NCBI GenBank assembly: GCA_003160635.1
Contig: PMLV01000297.1
Location: forward strand, 1 to 42,699
From: Acidimicrobiaceae bacterium
GTDB lineage: Bacteria; Actinomycetota; Acidimicrobiia; Acidimicrobiales; RAAP-2
DNA length: 42,699 nt
Direction of reading: 5' to 3'
The notes under the pieces were generated by a model. It did no database searches, was not told where the DNA came from, and worked only from the letters and a program-made list of their open reading frames with translations. A program made the position numbers and the translations under genes. Positions 25,220 through 32,710 of this stretch are shown here, piece by piece; the stretch's first letter is position 1; each line of letters starts with the position of its first letter.

Positions 25220-26449
25220 TCAGCTCGACTCAGCAGCGCCAACAACAACGAGATCTCCCTTTCGAAGCGCCCTCCCGGATTGGGCGATGGCTTCTTGCCC
25301 TGCATTGACAAGCCCCGGAGTAACTCCTATTGATTTGGTGCGGCCCCCGCCAAGGGCAATGGTGACGAAGGAACCTCCCCCGGCATCACTCCTGATAGCG
25401 GCGACTGGCACGATCCAAGTGTTCCCGTGGCTACTCCCAATATCGATTTGAACGCCTACGTTCTGTCCGACCCATGAAGTTGCAACAGGTCCGTCTGGCA
25501 CTAGGGAGACCGCATATTCAAGGTTTCCGCTGGCCGTGTTGATGATGCCTTGATTCGACACAAACGAGACGGTGCCTGAGGTCGACTGATTGGATGTCGC
25601 TGCCGTTATGTTCGCCTTGTCCCCTACCTTGATCTGACCGAGATCTGCTTGATCAACGTCACCTTGAAACACCGTCTGTCCAGAGCCGATCGAGCAAATC
25701 GGTCCACCGTTTGCTGAGATAGTGCCGCCCAACCCAACGTTGAGTGCCACAACCTGCTGCGGAAGAACCGGGACAAATACGATTTCTCCTCGCGGAACCT
25801 CAGCTGTCTCAGGTGCTGGCGTGGATGTCGTCGACGCAGTTCCAGCGGCCAGAATCGGTTGATTGGTTGCCATAGGAGTAGCTAGTACGGGATCGAAATC
25901 AATACCCCGGTATAAATCGAATACCGCCCCAGCAGTGCCGACCCCATACTCACCAATCGTGTCGCCGCCGAGCCCGAAGCCCAGCTGCACGAGGCCCTTC
26001 TGAAGCTGTTCTACATCAACGCCGTTGTCACCGACCGACATATCCCGATATGCAGGAATTTGGCCTACCATCAATATCACGGGTCGGCCGGCTACTGCGA
26101 ACGGAACACTTCCCACGCGGACGATTGACCCAGCCTCAACGGATAAGCGCGTGACGACAGGCAAATCGCCATTCAGGTCACCTGGAATACCGACGGCTGT
26201 TTCACCTATATCAACGACATTTGCGCGGAGAGTCACAGTCGCGTTGAGCTGCCCCCATCCAATCCTGGTTGTGATCAGGGACGCCTTTGGAACCTTTGCA
26301 AACTTAGCTTGCTCAGACGGCGTGCTGAACCTCCCACCGACAAACCCAGCAGCAACTGCACAAATGATCACAATCGCAACGATGACGGGGAGTGTCTTCC
26401 GTGTCACTCCTTTATCGACGCGAACGGTGTCGCGATCTTTCAGCATCAT
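25220..26449 (-). CDS. membrane-fusion/adaptor protein with peptidoglycan-binding-like domain
   Basis: MacA/HlyD-like adaptor of 409 aa. After a basic N-terminus, LPVIVAIVIICAVAAGFVGG is a single membrane anchor. A barrel-like segment follows (LITTRIGWGQLNATVTLRA), then a peptidoglycan_binding_1-like domain near 140-190 (MSVGDNGVDVEQLQKGLVQLGF) and beta-barrel/lipoyl-type strands (LNVGLGGTISANGGPICSI, LGQIKVGDKANITA). Adaptors with this inserted domain are common next to MacB-like exporters in Gram-positive actinobacteria, where they may anchor the pump to the wall. The next gene starts four bases after its stop. Confidence 0.85.
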   Translation of the reverse strand: MMLKDRDTVRVDKGVTRKTLPVIVAIVIICAVAAGFVGGRFSTPSEQAKFAKVPKASLITTRIGWGQLNATVTLRANVVDIGETAVGIPGDLNGDLPVVTRLSVEAGSIVRVGSVPFAVAGRPVILMVGQIPAYRDMSVGDNGVDVEQLQKGLVQLGFGLGGDTIGEYGVGTAGAVFDLYRGIDFDPVLATPMATNQPILAAGTASTTSTPAPETAEVPRGEIVFVPVLPQQVVALNVGLGGTISANGGPICSIGSGQTVFQGDVDQADLGQIKVGDKANITAATSNQSTSGTVSFVSNQGIINTASGNLEYAVSLVPDGPVATSWVGQNVGVQIDIGSSHGNTWIVPVAAIRSDAGGGSFVTIALGGGRTKSIGVTPGLVNAGQEAIAQSGRALRKGDLVVVGAAESS

Positions 26450-26546
26450 ATCCTCCGTCGCTACACAATCTCCGCTGGACTGTCGTCGTCAGAATTGGAA
26501 CAAAGCGACGCCTGATCAAATTTGGACCCACAACGCACTCGAACTT

Positions 26547-27821
26547 CTAGGGAGAAATCCTCTCGAACAGTGTTTCAAACTGCGCTCGGGGGGGATCCAC
26601 TGTCTTTTCGCTACTAACACTTCTAATCAACCCGTTCCGTAGGGCTTGTCCAAAATTCAGCTGACCGAGAGCAATCCGGAGAATCGGATCCACGCGAGCT
26701 ATGAGGTCGGCATCAGAACAGCCATCGACGAGCTCCATAGCCTCTCGGCGCGATGTCACCAACAATGTCAGTCCTGCATCTTCGAGGGCAACGCGAACGG
26801 TATCTCCATCACTGCCAGATATGTCCCCTTTGCCATTGCGTAGGACATTCAACAGATATTCACGAGCCAGCCACGCTGGAACCACATCCTTAAGATACGG
26901 CATAGGTTGGTGGTTCCAGCTCTGGTCGATCGGGTCATAATCCATAGCTTTCATGGCGATATTCAGTCGATTCAAGATTCCTTCGTGAAGCAGATCGACA
27001 GGTACTGAACGACCCCGGCCTATGGATCCGAGTTCGACTTCCCTAGTGAATCCGATTTTATGATCCCCGGGTCCATCACCCCAAGGAACGCCCGACGTCA
27101 GATTATCAAAGTCCATCTCGGAACCACCGGAGGAGACGCCCAGGAATTCGAAAAGCCTCTCGGTCTCATCCTCCGGCTTCATGACCAAGTCTTCGTACTT
27201 GACGCGGATGCACTGTTCCGGATAGTCCTTTTCGAGATCAAGGCTCATCTGAGCCTTGGCCAACCAGTACTCAGCAAGACCCAGCACGTAGTTGTAATGC
27301 TGATGCGATACGAAGGGTTCGATTCCGAACGCCACAAGGCCAAACGGACTCGCATCCAGGATCGATGCAATCACATCCATACAGTGCCGATAGAGGCAGA
27401 TGAAGCGAGCATTGGGGAAGATTTCAAGGAGAAGCCTGGCGCCTTCGGCATTTGGGAGCGATTTATCGCAGAAAACAGATTTGTCGGCGTCGCTCAGATA
27501 TTGCCCGACCATCTGCATCACAGCTTGGCGGATCAAGGGGACCGCGAGTTCGGATCTCAAACTTCCTTCGCCCTCGGGGAGACTTCTACCTGCAGCCGTC
27601 TCCCCACTCAAAACTGAGGCGGAGAACCGCATTCGTTCGCATAGGGCGACAAGATTCGTCTCGGGCGGGCAGGCGATATCGGGATGAAGCCCGATAAGCC
27701 TACGCAACAAGGTAGATCCCGACCGACCGCTGCAAATAACAAAGGCAAGAGGCACTGGCCCGGTGCTACCAGCGACCAGGCCTGGTGCCGTCTCACTTTC
27801 TGAGACCAGTACCTCATCCAC
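26547..27821 (-). CDS. PAPS-dependent sulfotransferase family protein
   Basis: Sulfotransferase of 424 aa. GTG 27821 has GGAGAG six bases upstream. The 5'-phosphosulfate loop is FVICSGRSGSTLLRRL (residues 31-37 central), with PPETNL downstream. The 3'-phosphate motif is FICLYRHCMDVIAS (Arg145 and the region after it), and YPEQCIRVKYEDLVMKPEDE completes the fold. The C-terminal ~110 residues are an added helical region. It would transfer sulfate from PAPS to a hydroxyl, for example tyrosine or a sugar, in the cytoplasm. It sits between two exported-protein genes and a dedicated exporter, suggesting that its substrate is secreted. The substrate itself is not evident. Confidence 0.88.
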   Translation of the reverse strand: MDEVLVSESETAPGLVAGSTGPVPLAFVICSGRSGSTLLRRLIGLHPDIACPPETNLVALCERMRFSASVLSGETAAGRSLPEGEGSLRSELAVPLIRQAVMQMVGQYLSDADKSVFCDKSLPNAEGARLLLEIFPNARFICLYRHCMDVIASILDASPFGLVAFGIEPFVSHQHYNYVLGLAEYWLAKAQMSLDLEKDYPEQCIRVKYEDLVMKPEDETERLFEFLGVSSGGSEMDFDNLTSGVPWGDGPGDHKIGFTREVELGSIGRGRSVPVDLLHEGILNRLNIAMKAMDYDPIDQSWNHQPMPYLKDVVPAWLAREYLLNVLRNGKGDISGSDGDTVRVALEDAGLTLLVTSRREAMELVDGCSDADLIARVDPILRIALGQLNFGQALRNGLIRSVSSEKTVDPPRAQFETLFERISP

Positions 27822-27849
27822 TGCGCTCTCCTATCCTCTCCAATGACTT

Positions 27850-28803
27850 CTAAGTAGTTTCACGTACGCCGTACTCTGAAGCCAGGTGATTGACCATGTC
27901 ATTTGCGATCTTTTGAATCTGAAGAATCTGCTCAGCGTGTTCACTAAAGAATTCCACTCGGTCTACCTCGCGGAGGCGATCTCTGACGGCCTCGGCGGGA
28001 CCAAGACACCTTGCATAGATACCTCCCAGATGAATGCTTTCTGCTTGTGCCTCCGAGCGCGCGTTCGCATTCGTCAGCGGTTGAATCTGGCGAGCCATAT
28101 CGTCAAAGAACGCATCAATGGAAGCAACGCCGGCGTTGTGAACGCCAACTGGGCCCGACTCCGGCCTGTGTATGAATCCGGCAATATCAACACCCGCGCT
28201 CGCTGAGCAAGCCACGAAACCTCTTAGTGCGTGAATGAATAGGGAGGATGTATCAACCTTTTCCAGGATATCTTCCCACTCGTTCTCCAGTGGAATTGCC
28301 TTGGCTTCATTGAGAAGAGTGTTCTCGTTTGGTGTACTCGCTGCGCACTTGTTGAAGGTTGCATTGTATGCATGGGTTTCGGCTTTTGACATTCCTTGGG
28401 TTGCGCTTGGAGGGCCGTAGACTGCGGAAAGATTGACGAATCCGAACTTGGCGATTCGGGAAAGATCGGGAAACTGCGTGTTGTTAACTTCGGAACCTTG
28501 GATCGGGGCTGGAGGCGGTCGGAAGCCGGCGGCAGTCATACAACGACCCTCTGCGGCTAAATCCACCGATTGAAAGAAGTTTTGTACTCCAAATCCCGAA
28601 GCAAAGTCGGAACCATTGCGCGGAAATAGGAGAGCAAGCACATCGGCACTCAGCTGAGCCGATTCCAGTGATGACGTCTTGTTGTCAAGGGCGCCGGCCT
28701 GGCCAACACCAACTCCAAGAGAACAAAGGAGTGCTGATCCGAGAAACGCCACAGTCACCCGAGTACATCTGAAACGGATTTGCGAGCGCGTCGAGCATTT
28801 CAT
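27850..28803 (-). CDS. exported protein of unknown function
   Basis: Secreted 317-aa protein. The start ATG at 28803 has GAGGA in front and is followed by a basic region and a hydrophobic stretch (VTVAFLGSALLCSLGVGVG) with likely cleavage at QAGA-LD. The mature part is helical and contains RCMTAAGFRPPP, like the CM..GF motifs of actinobacterial secreted proteins that accompany MacB-type exporters, and single cysteines in NKCAAS, VACSAS and ARCLG. It ends 29 bp before the sulfotransferase and is probably co-transcribed. It could be a carrier, immunity or substrate-binding partner. No catalytic motif is visible. Confidence 0.7.
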   Translation of the reverse strand: MKCSTRSQIRFRCTRVTVAFLGSALLCSLGVGVGQAGALDNKTSSLESAQLSADVLALLFPRNGSDFASGFGVQNFFQSVDLAAEGRCMTAAGFRPPPAPIQGSEVNNTQFPDLSRIAKFGFVNLSAVYGPPSATQGMSKAETHAYNATFNKCAASTPNENTLLNEAKAIPLENEWEDILEKVDTSSLFIHALRGFVACSASAGVDIAGFIHRPESGPVGVHNAGVASIDAFFDDMARQIQPLTNANARSEAQAESIHLGGIYARCLGPAEAVRDRLREVDRVEFFSEHAEQILQIQKIANDMVNHLASEYGVRETT

Positions 28804-28895
28804 GGCGTCCTCATGAGGTGTTTGAATTTGGCGGGTGAACAGTGAAGCGCGCGACTTCGGCGGGAATTGAGAGCGCGGGTTGGCTCTAGTAGGCG

Positions 28896-28930
28896 AGGTA
28901 GGAGCCGCCATCTGCTGGCGGCTCCTACCT
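28896..28930 (-). promoter_or_regulatory. perfect 15-bp stem-loop between first and second operon genes
   Basis: AGGTAGGAGCCGCCA (28896-28910) is exactly complementary to TGGCGGCTCCTACCT (28916-28930) with a 5-nt loop. It lies 24 bases past the stop of the small secreted protein and about 90 bases before the next start, with no U-run after it. Such intercistronic stems act as partial terminators or 3' stabilizers that raise expression of the first gene, as in bacteriocin operons. Confidence 0.7.
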
Positions 28931-28953
28931 GACTACTTAGAACACCGCAGGGA

Positions 28954-29394
28954 TCAATATGAAATGTGCCCTGCGTGTGGTGCCGTCTTGACCTCTGCGT
29001 GCATGTACGTGTTTGGTAGTATTGATGTCAAAATATCGGTCGCAGAGTTGGCGGGAATCCTGACGTAGCCACGGCTGCCCTCTGTGTACGGTCCGCCCGC
29101 GTTCGCGTTGTACCAACCCGCGTAGCTGTCCTGAGTGGTACCCGTGTTCCACGCTTCAAGCCCAGAGCAACCTCGATTCGAGCCCGTCCAATCGTGCGGC
29201 TTCTGAACTTGACCCGTATTCGGGTTCATTGTGTAGTAGCCACTGTCAGCGCAAGCGGCGTTCAGAATACCGTGCGCTGCTGCCGGCCCCGCTGTTGCTA
29301 CTTCGATTCCGATCACGGGGGCGGCAATCGCACCACCGAGAGCCAAAACAGGGGCACCACGACGGACAATGGCATTGATGTATCCGATATCCAT
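28954..29394 (-). CDS. small tyrosine-rich secreted protein, candidate exported product
   Basis: Secreted 146-aa protein with GGAGGAAG before its ATG. The N-terminus MDIGYINAIVRRGAPVLALG is followed by a hydrophobic Ala/Gly stretch ending GPAAAHG, a plausible signal or leader. The mature ~110 residues are rich in Tyr, Gly, Asn and Trp (SGYYTMNPNTG, WNTGTTQDSYAGWY, GGPYTEGSRGYV) with two cysteines (ACADSG, RGCSG) that could pair. It is the first gene of the sulfotransferase/exporter operon and is followed by a strong hairpin, which is how structural genes of exported peptides are often arranged. No known bacteriocin family is recognised. Tyrosine sulfation is only a hypothesis. Confidence 0.65.
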   Translation of the reverse strand: MDIGYINAIVRRGAPVLALGGAIAAPVIGIEVATAGPAAAHGILNAACADSGYYTMNPNTGQVQKPHDWTGSNRGCSGLEAWNTGTTQDSYAGWYNANAGGPYTEGSRGYVRIPANSATDILTSILPNTYMHAEVKTAPHAGHISY

Positions 29395-29454
29395 TTAACT
29401 TCCTCCACTCTATGATTTCGCTTCTTAAGCGCAGTATCGCTTAGCCATCCAAAA
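29395..29454. promoter_or_regulatory. divergent promoter region
   Basis: Only 60 bases separate the start of the minus-strand secreted-protein operon from the plus-strand GNAT-ACP gene. Promoters for both directions must lie here or overlap the coding starts. The segment is A+T-rich compared with its surroundings. No precise -10/-35 boxes are claimed. Confidence 0.4.
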
Positions 29455-30468
29455 ATGAGGAGCACTAACCAATTCGATTATGTGGGCGGCTGCGATGTCA
29501 GTCAACGGAGAAAAGCGCCATACCTGATTGTCTTGCCTCCATCTGTCGGTGAGGATGGGAGAGTGCTCGTAAAACCCTCGCGACAGACCTCTCTCATTGA
29601 GGCTCAGAGTTCCGGAATTTCAATGCGAACCTCAACTGTCCAATTGCAGAGTCGCTTCGTGTGGCTCGAACCCGTCAGGCCGAGGATGGTCCCGTACATC
29701 TATGAATTGCTTCTGCAGGGCAGCGGCGATTTGGCCTTCAGTGGGTCAATTCCAAGTTTCGATGACTTCGCGGAGTCCTTCACCAAGAATGTCTACTTAC
29801 ATTTCGTGGTATGCCAGGAGACGGATACTTCGGCCAGAGGTGAACTGGTGGGCTACATCAGGGGTTACAGATACGAACCCCAGCATGGTCATGCTTGGGT
29901 CGCAATGTGTATGGAGCCCGCAAGCGTTCTGACCCCCAAAGGGGCTGATGCGCTCCTTTTGTTTCTTGGGTGCGCTTTCTCGAAATACCCGCTGCGCAAG
30001 ATCTACCTGAGTCGCATCTGTCTCCAGCCCCCTCCGGGCGCGATGGATCGGTTCTTTACGCGCGAATCGGTACTGAAGGAGCACGTCTTCACGAAGGGCG
30101 AGTATGCCGATCGTTACGTCTATTCAGTTACGAAGGCGCAACACGAGACGATGAGCGCGACATTTGCCTCTCGAGAGTCCACTTCGGATGCCGTGGAAGT
30201 GTTCAGAGACATTGAGCGGCAGTTTTCGTTGATCGCCTCGCAAGCGCTGGGTCTGGAGTTTCCGCTGTCTCTTGCGACACCCTTTGCCGAATCCTCGCTC
30301 GATTCGTTCGATCTTTTGATTCTCTTTCAACTCCTTGAGGACGCAGGCGTATCCGTCGAACTTCGGGACGTTGATCGCATTACATGCGCGGATGATCTTC
30401 TTTTCCATCTGATCCAGGGGGGTAGTAGCAGCTTTTCTGATCTTGATCCCAAGTGGGTCATGAGTTAA
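29455..30468 (+). CDS. GNAT acetyltransferase fused to an acyl-carrier-like domain
   Basis: Protein of 337 aa. Residues about 60-225 show a GNAT layout (RFVWLEPVRPRMVPYIYELL, ELVGYIRGYRYEPQHGHAWVAMCM and the late strand PLRKIYLSRIC). Residues about 260-335 look like an acyl or peptidyl carrier: SLIASQALGLEF, then AESSLDSFDLLILFQLLEDAGV with Ser in the DSFD position where phosphopantetheine would attach, and ITCADDLLFHLIQ. The start is uncertain, because ATG 29455 has no ribosome-binding site and a start near 29632 would still keep both domains. The fusion suggests loading and transfer of an acyl or aminoacyl group within the adjacent cluster. Confidence 0.7.
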   Translation: MRSTNQFDYVGGCDVSQRRKAPYLIVLPPSVGEDGRVLVKPSRQTSLIEAQSSGISMRTSTVQLQSRFVWLEPVRPRMVPYIYELLLQGSGDLAFSGSIPSFDDFAESFTKNVYLHFVVCQETDTSARGELVGYIRGYRYEPQHGHAWVAMCMEPASVLTPKGADALLLFLGCAFSKYPLRKIYLSRICLQPPPGAMDRFFTRESVLKEHVFTKGEYADRYVYSVTKAQHETMSATFASRESTSDAVEVFRDIERQFSLIASQALGLEFPLSLATPFAESSLDSFDLLILFQLLEDAGVSVELRDVDRITCADDLLFHLIQGGSSSFSDLDPKWVMS

Positions 30469-30738
30469 GGGGTCTCGGCTGCGGTATAGCAATCCCTATC
30501 CCTCGCCTGCGCCTGTTTTCGATGGATGCAAGAGCCCTATCCCGTCAGGTTGAGGGGGTTTTCACGATTGAGACAGCTGCGGCTGGCTTCGTTATCGACA
30601 TCAGACGCCCGGGCAACCATCTCGCCTGAGGATCAAGAGGCGCAGATGGAGTTGTCGAACCTAGGGGTGCGTTAAGAGGTCCTGGGACCGAGAAGATCCC
30701 AAGAGTCGTCTCCCGTCCGCGGGTACTATTCATTTGCA

Positions 30739-32181
30739 GTGATCTCCCATAACTCAAGGTGGATGCGACTCCCTCCATGGACGCGTGGTCCGAATCCCCG
30801 GCGTCGGACAGAGTTGGGTCTGTTGATCTTTGCGGCTGTTGTGACCGCGCTGCTCTACATCACTGCCTCGCTCGCTCAGAAGTCACGTATTCCTCCCCAC
30901 ATTGGTCCGATTTTGGGGGTAATGCTGGGTCTGGCCCTTGTGGCTCATATGGGCAACCGGTGGCTGGCGCCCAACTCCAACCCCGTATTGTTGCCGCTCG
31001 TGTTTCTCCTCAATGGCGTTGGCTATGTGGTAATTGCCCGCTGGGACCCCGGGAGTGCGAAGGTCCAGGCTGGTTGGACAGCCCTTGGCGTCTTGATCTA
31101 CCTACTTACCCTTTTCTTTGTGAGGCGCTCCCGGGACCTCGAACGGTACCGCTACATAGTGCTGCTCATTGCTGGACTTCTCCTCATTGCCCCCCTCATT
31201 CCCGGCTTTGGAAAAGAAGTTGGCGGAGCCCGACTTTGGGTGGGAGTCGGTTCGCTGATCGTTCAACCCATTGAGGGCGCGAAGTTGCTGATCTGCATCT
31301 ACTTCGCCTCGTACTTCGCAGCCAATAAGGAGATTCTCTCGATCCCGACGGCTCGGCTTGGAAACCATCTGTTCTTGGACCCGCGCCCGCTGGGCCCGAT
31401 CCTGGTTGCCTGGCTAGTTTCGATAGCCATCATCGGCGTCGAGAACGATATTGCCTTTGCGCTGCTCCTCTTCACCCTTTTCATCGGGCTGTTGTGGATC
31501 ACCACCGGCCGCATCGGCTATCTGATCGGTGGCCTCGGATTGTTTGCAGGTGGTGCCGTGCTCGCCAGCCGCCTTTTCCCCCAAGTCCATGAGCGAGTCT
31601 TGATCTGGTTCAATGCTGGGAAATACCCGTCCGGTAGCGGCTATCAGCTGGTCCAAAGTTGGTTTTCACTGGCTGCCGGCGGGATCGGAGGCACCGGATT
31701 GGGGAGGGGTCTATCGGGGAAGTACTTGCACGGCTTCGTGATAAGTGACCTTATCTTTACGAGCATCGGCGAGGAACTCGGACTTATCGGCGCGGTGGCA
31801 GTGGTCATCGTGTTCGTCTTGATGGTTGGGTCCGGGCTTCGAGTTGCCCAAACGGCGCGGTCGGACTTCTCAAGACTCCTCGCTACAGGGCTGACGCTCC
31901 TCGTTGGGTTTCAAGCGTTCTTCGTGATGGCGGGCATCCTGCGTCTCTTGCCATTTACCGGAATTACGCTCCCGTTCGTGGCTTATGGAGGATCGTCGCT
32001 TTTGGCCAACTATGCCCTGATCGCGATCCTGATGCGGGTTTCTGACGAAGGTGCCCCAACGGATGCGGAACGTTCTTCCGGATTTCGGCACTCTGGGGAC
32101 AGAGCGTTGATCCCTCTTGAAACAATGGGATCCATTCAGGCGCCTGAGCCGAGAGTGGGACAGGGGAAATATAACCCCTGA
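30739..32181 (+). CDS. divergent FtsW/RodA-family (SEDS) membrane protein
   Basis: SEDS glycosyltransferase paralogue of 480 aa with about ten membrane segments. Recognisable blocks are VGGARLWVGVGSLIVQPIEGAKL (normally QPSEFAKL), VISDLIFTSIGEELGLIG, which keeps the catalytic-loop Asp of (T)DFIFA..GEE, and LLPFTGITLPFVAYGGSSLLANY near the end. IGVENDIAFALLLF replaces the usual EKDLGTALL, so the family is clear but the protein is an outlier. No penicillin-binding partner or cell-division gene is adjacent, and the C-terminal ~50 residues are a polar tail. It may serve cell-wall change linked to this locus rather than housekeeping growth. GTG 30739 or ATG 30763 could start it. Confidence 0.85.
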   Translation: MISHNSRWMRLPPWTRGPNPRRRTELGLLIFAAVVTALLYITASLAQKSRIPPHIGPILGVMLGLALVAHMGNRWLAPNSNPVLLPLVFLLNGVGYVVIARWDPGSAKVQAGWTALGVLIYLLTLFFVRRSRDLERYRYIVLLIAGLLLIAPLIPGFGKEVGGARLWVGVGSLIVQPIEGAKLLICIYFASYFAANKEILSIPTARLGNHLFLDPRPLGPILVAWLVSIAIIGVENDIAFALLLFTLFIGLLWITTGRIGYLIGGLGLFAGGAVLASRLFPQVHERVLIWFNAGKYPSGSGYQLVQSWFSLAAGGIGGTGLGRGLSGKYLHGFVISDLIFTSIGEELGLIGAVAVVIVFVLMVGSGLRVAQTARSDFSRLLATGLTLLVGFQAFFVMAGILRLLPFTGITLPFVAYGGSSLLANYALIAILMRVSDEGAPTDAERSSGFRHSGDRALIPLETMGSIQAPEPRVGQGKYNP

Positions 32182-32408
32182 CGGCGCGATTCCCGAAGCG
32201 CCACCAGACTTGGTTAAAGGCGAAGATCCCCCTCCGCCACCCCACGGCTTCCTCGCCCGCTATCACCGCCAAAGAGGGTGTCGGCGTAAACCCCCAGCCA
32301 AGGGGCTAGGACCCGTGACTTCGTCGCAGGCGCCCCGAATCCGGCACCGCAGCCTGAATTATTACAACCAATGTAAGGCGATGCGAATCCAATGTTTGAT
32401 CCTCGGAC

Positions 32409-32651
32409 TCATTCGTCGCTGTCCGATTGATCTCGATTCCCTTCATCTTCTTCAACAGCAGCGCGGTGTGAGCGCGTCGCCAACAGTGCCGCTCCGATGA
32501 AGGTTCCTACCAAGACAAGTGCCACAATGCCCATGTTTTTTCGTCCGTTATCGGTGTAGAGCTCAAGCGTCATAATAGCCCGCTTCACACGAACCATCCG
32601 CTCTCGGTCCGTATCTCCGATTGGGCAATGGCGAACTCCAACAACCCCCAA
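32409..32651 (-). CDS. small single-pass membrane protein
   Basis: Frame of up to 80 codons; starts inside it at MVRVKRAIM or MTLELYTDNG would give about 54-62 aa. One membrane segment MGIVALVLVGTFIGAALLA is followed by an acidic tail (VEEDEGNRDQSDSDE). It resembles the many short anchored proteins of unknown role. It is convergent with the FtsW-like gene, and no operon partner is visible. Expression is not certain. Confidence 0.35.
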   Translation of the reverse strand: MGVVGVRHCPIGDTDRERMVRVKRAIMTLELYTDNGRKNMGIVALVLVGTFIGAALLATRSHRAAVEEDEGNRDQSDSDE

Positions 32652-32710
32652 AAATCACACCACCCGCGCACCCACGAGCTTCGGTCGATGGATTTCGCGA
32701 CGGGCTTAAG

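Noticed and set aside
28954..29394. Lactococcin 972-type bacteriocin
   Set aside because: Size, export signal and neighbouring MacB-like exporter are suggestive, but the family's conserved Trp/Gly/Tyr pattern is not recognisable in the mature region.
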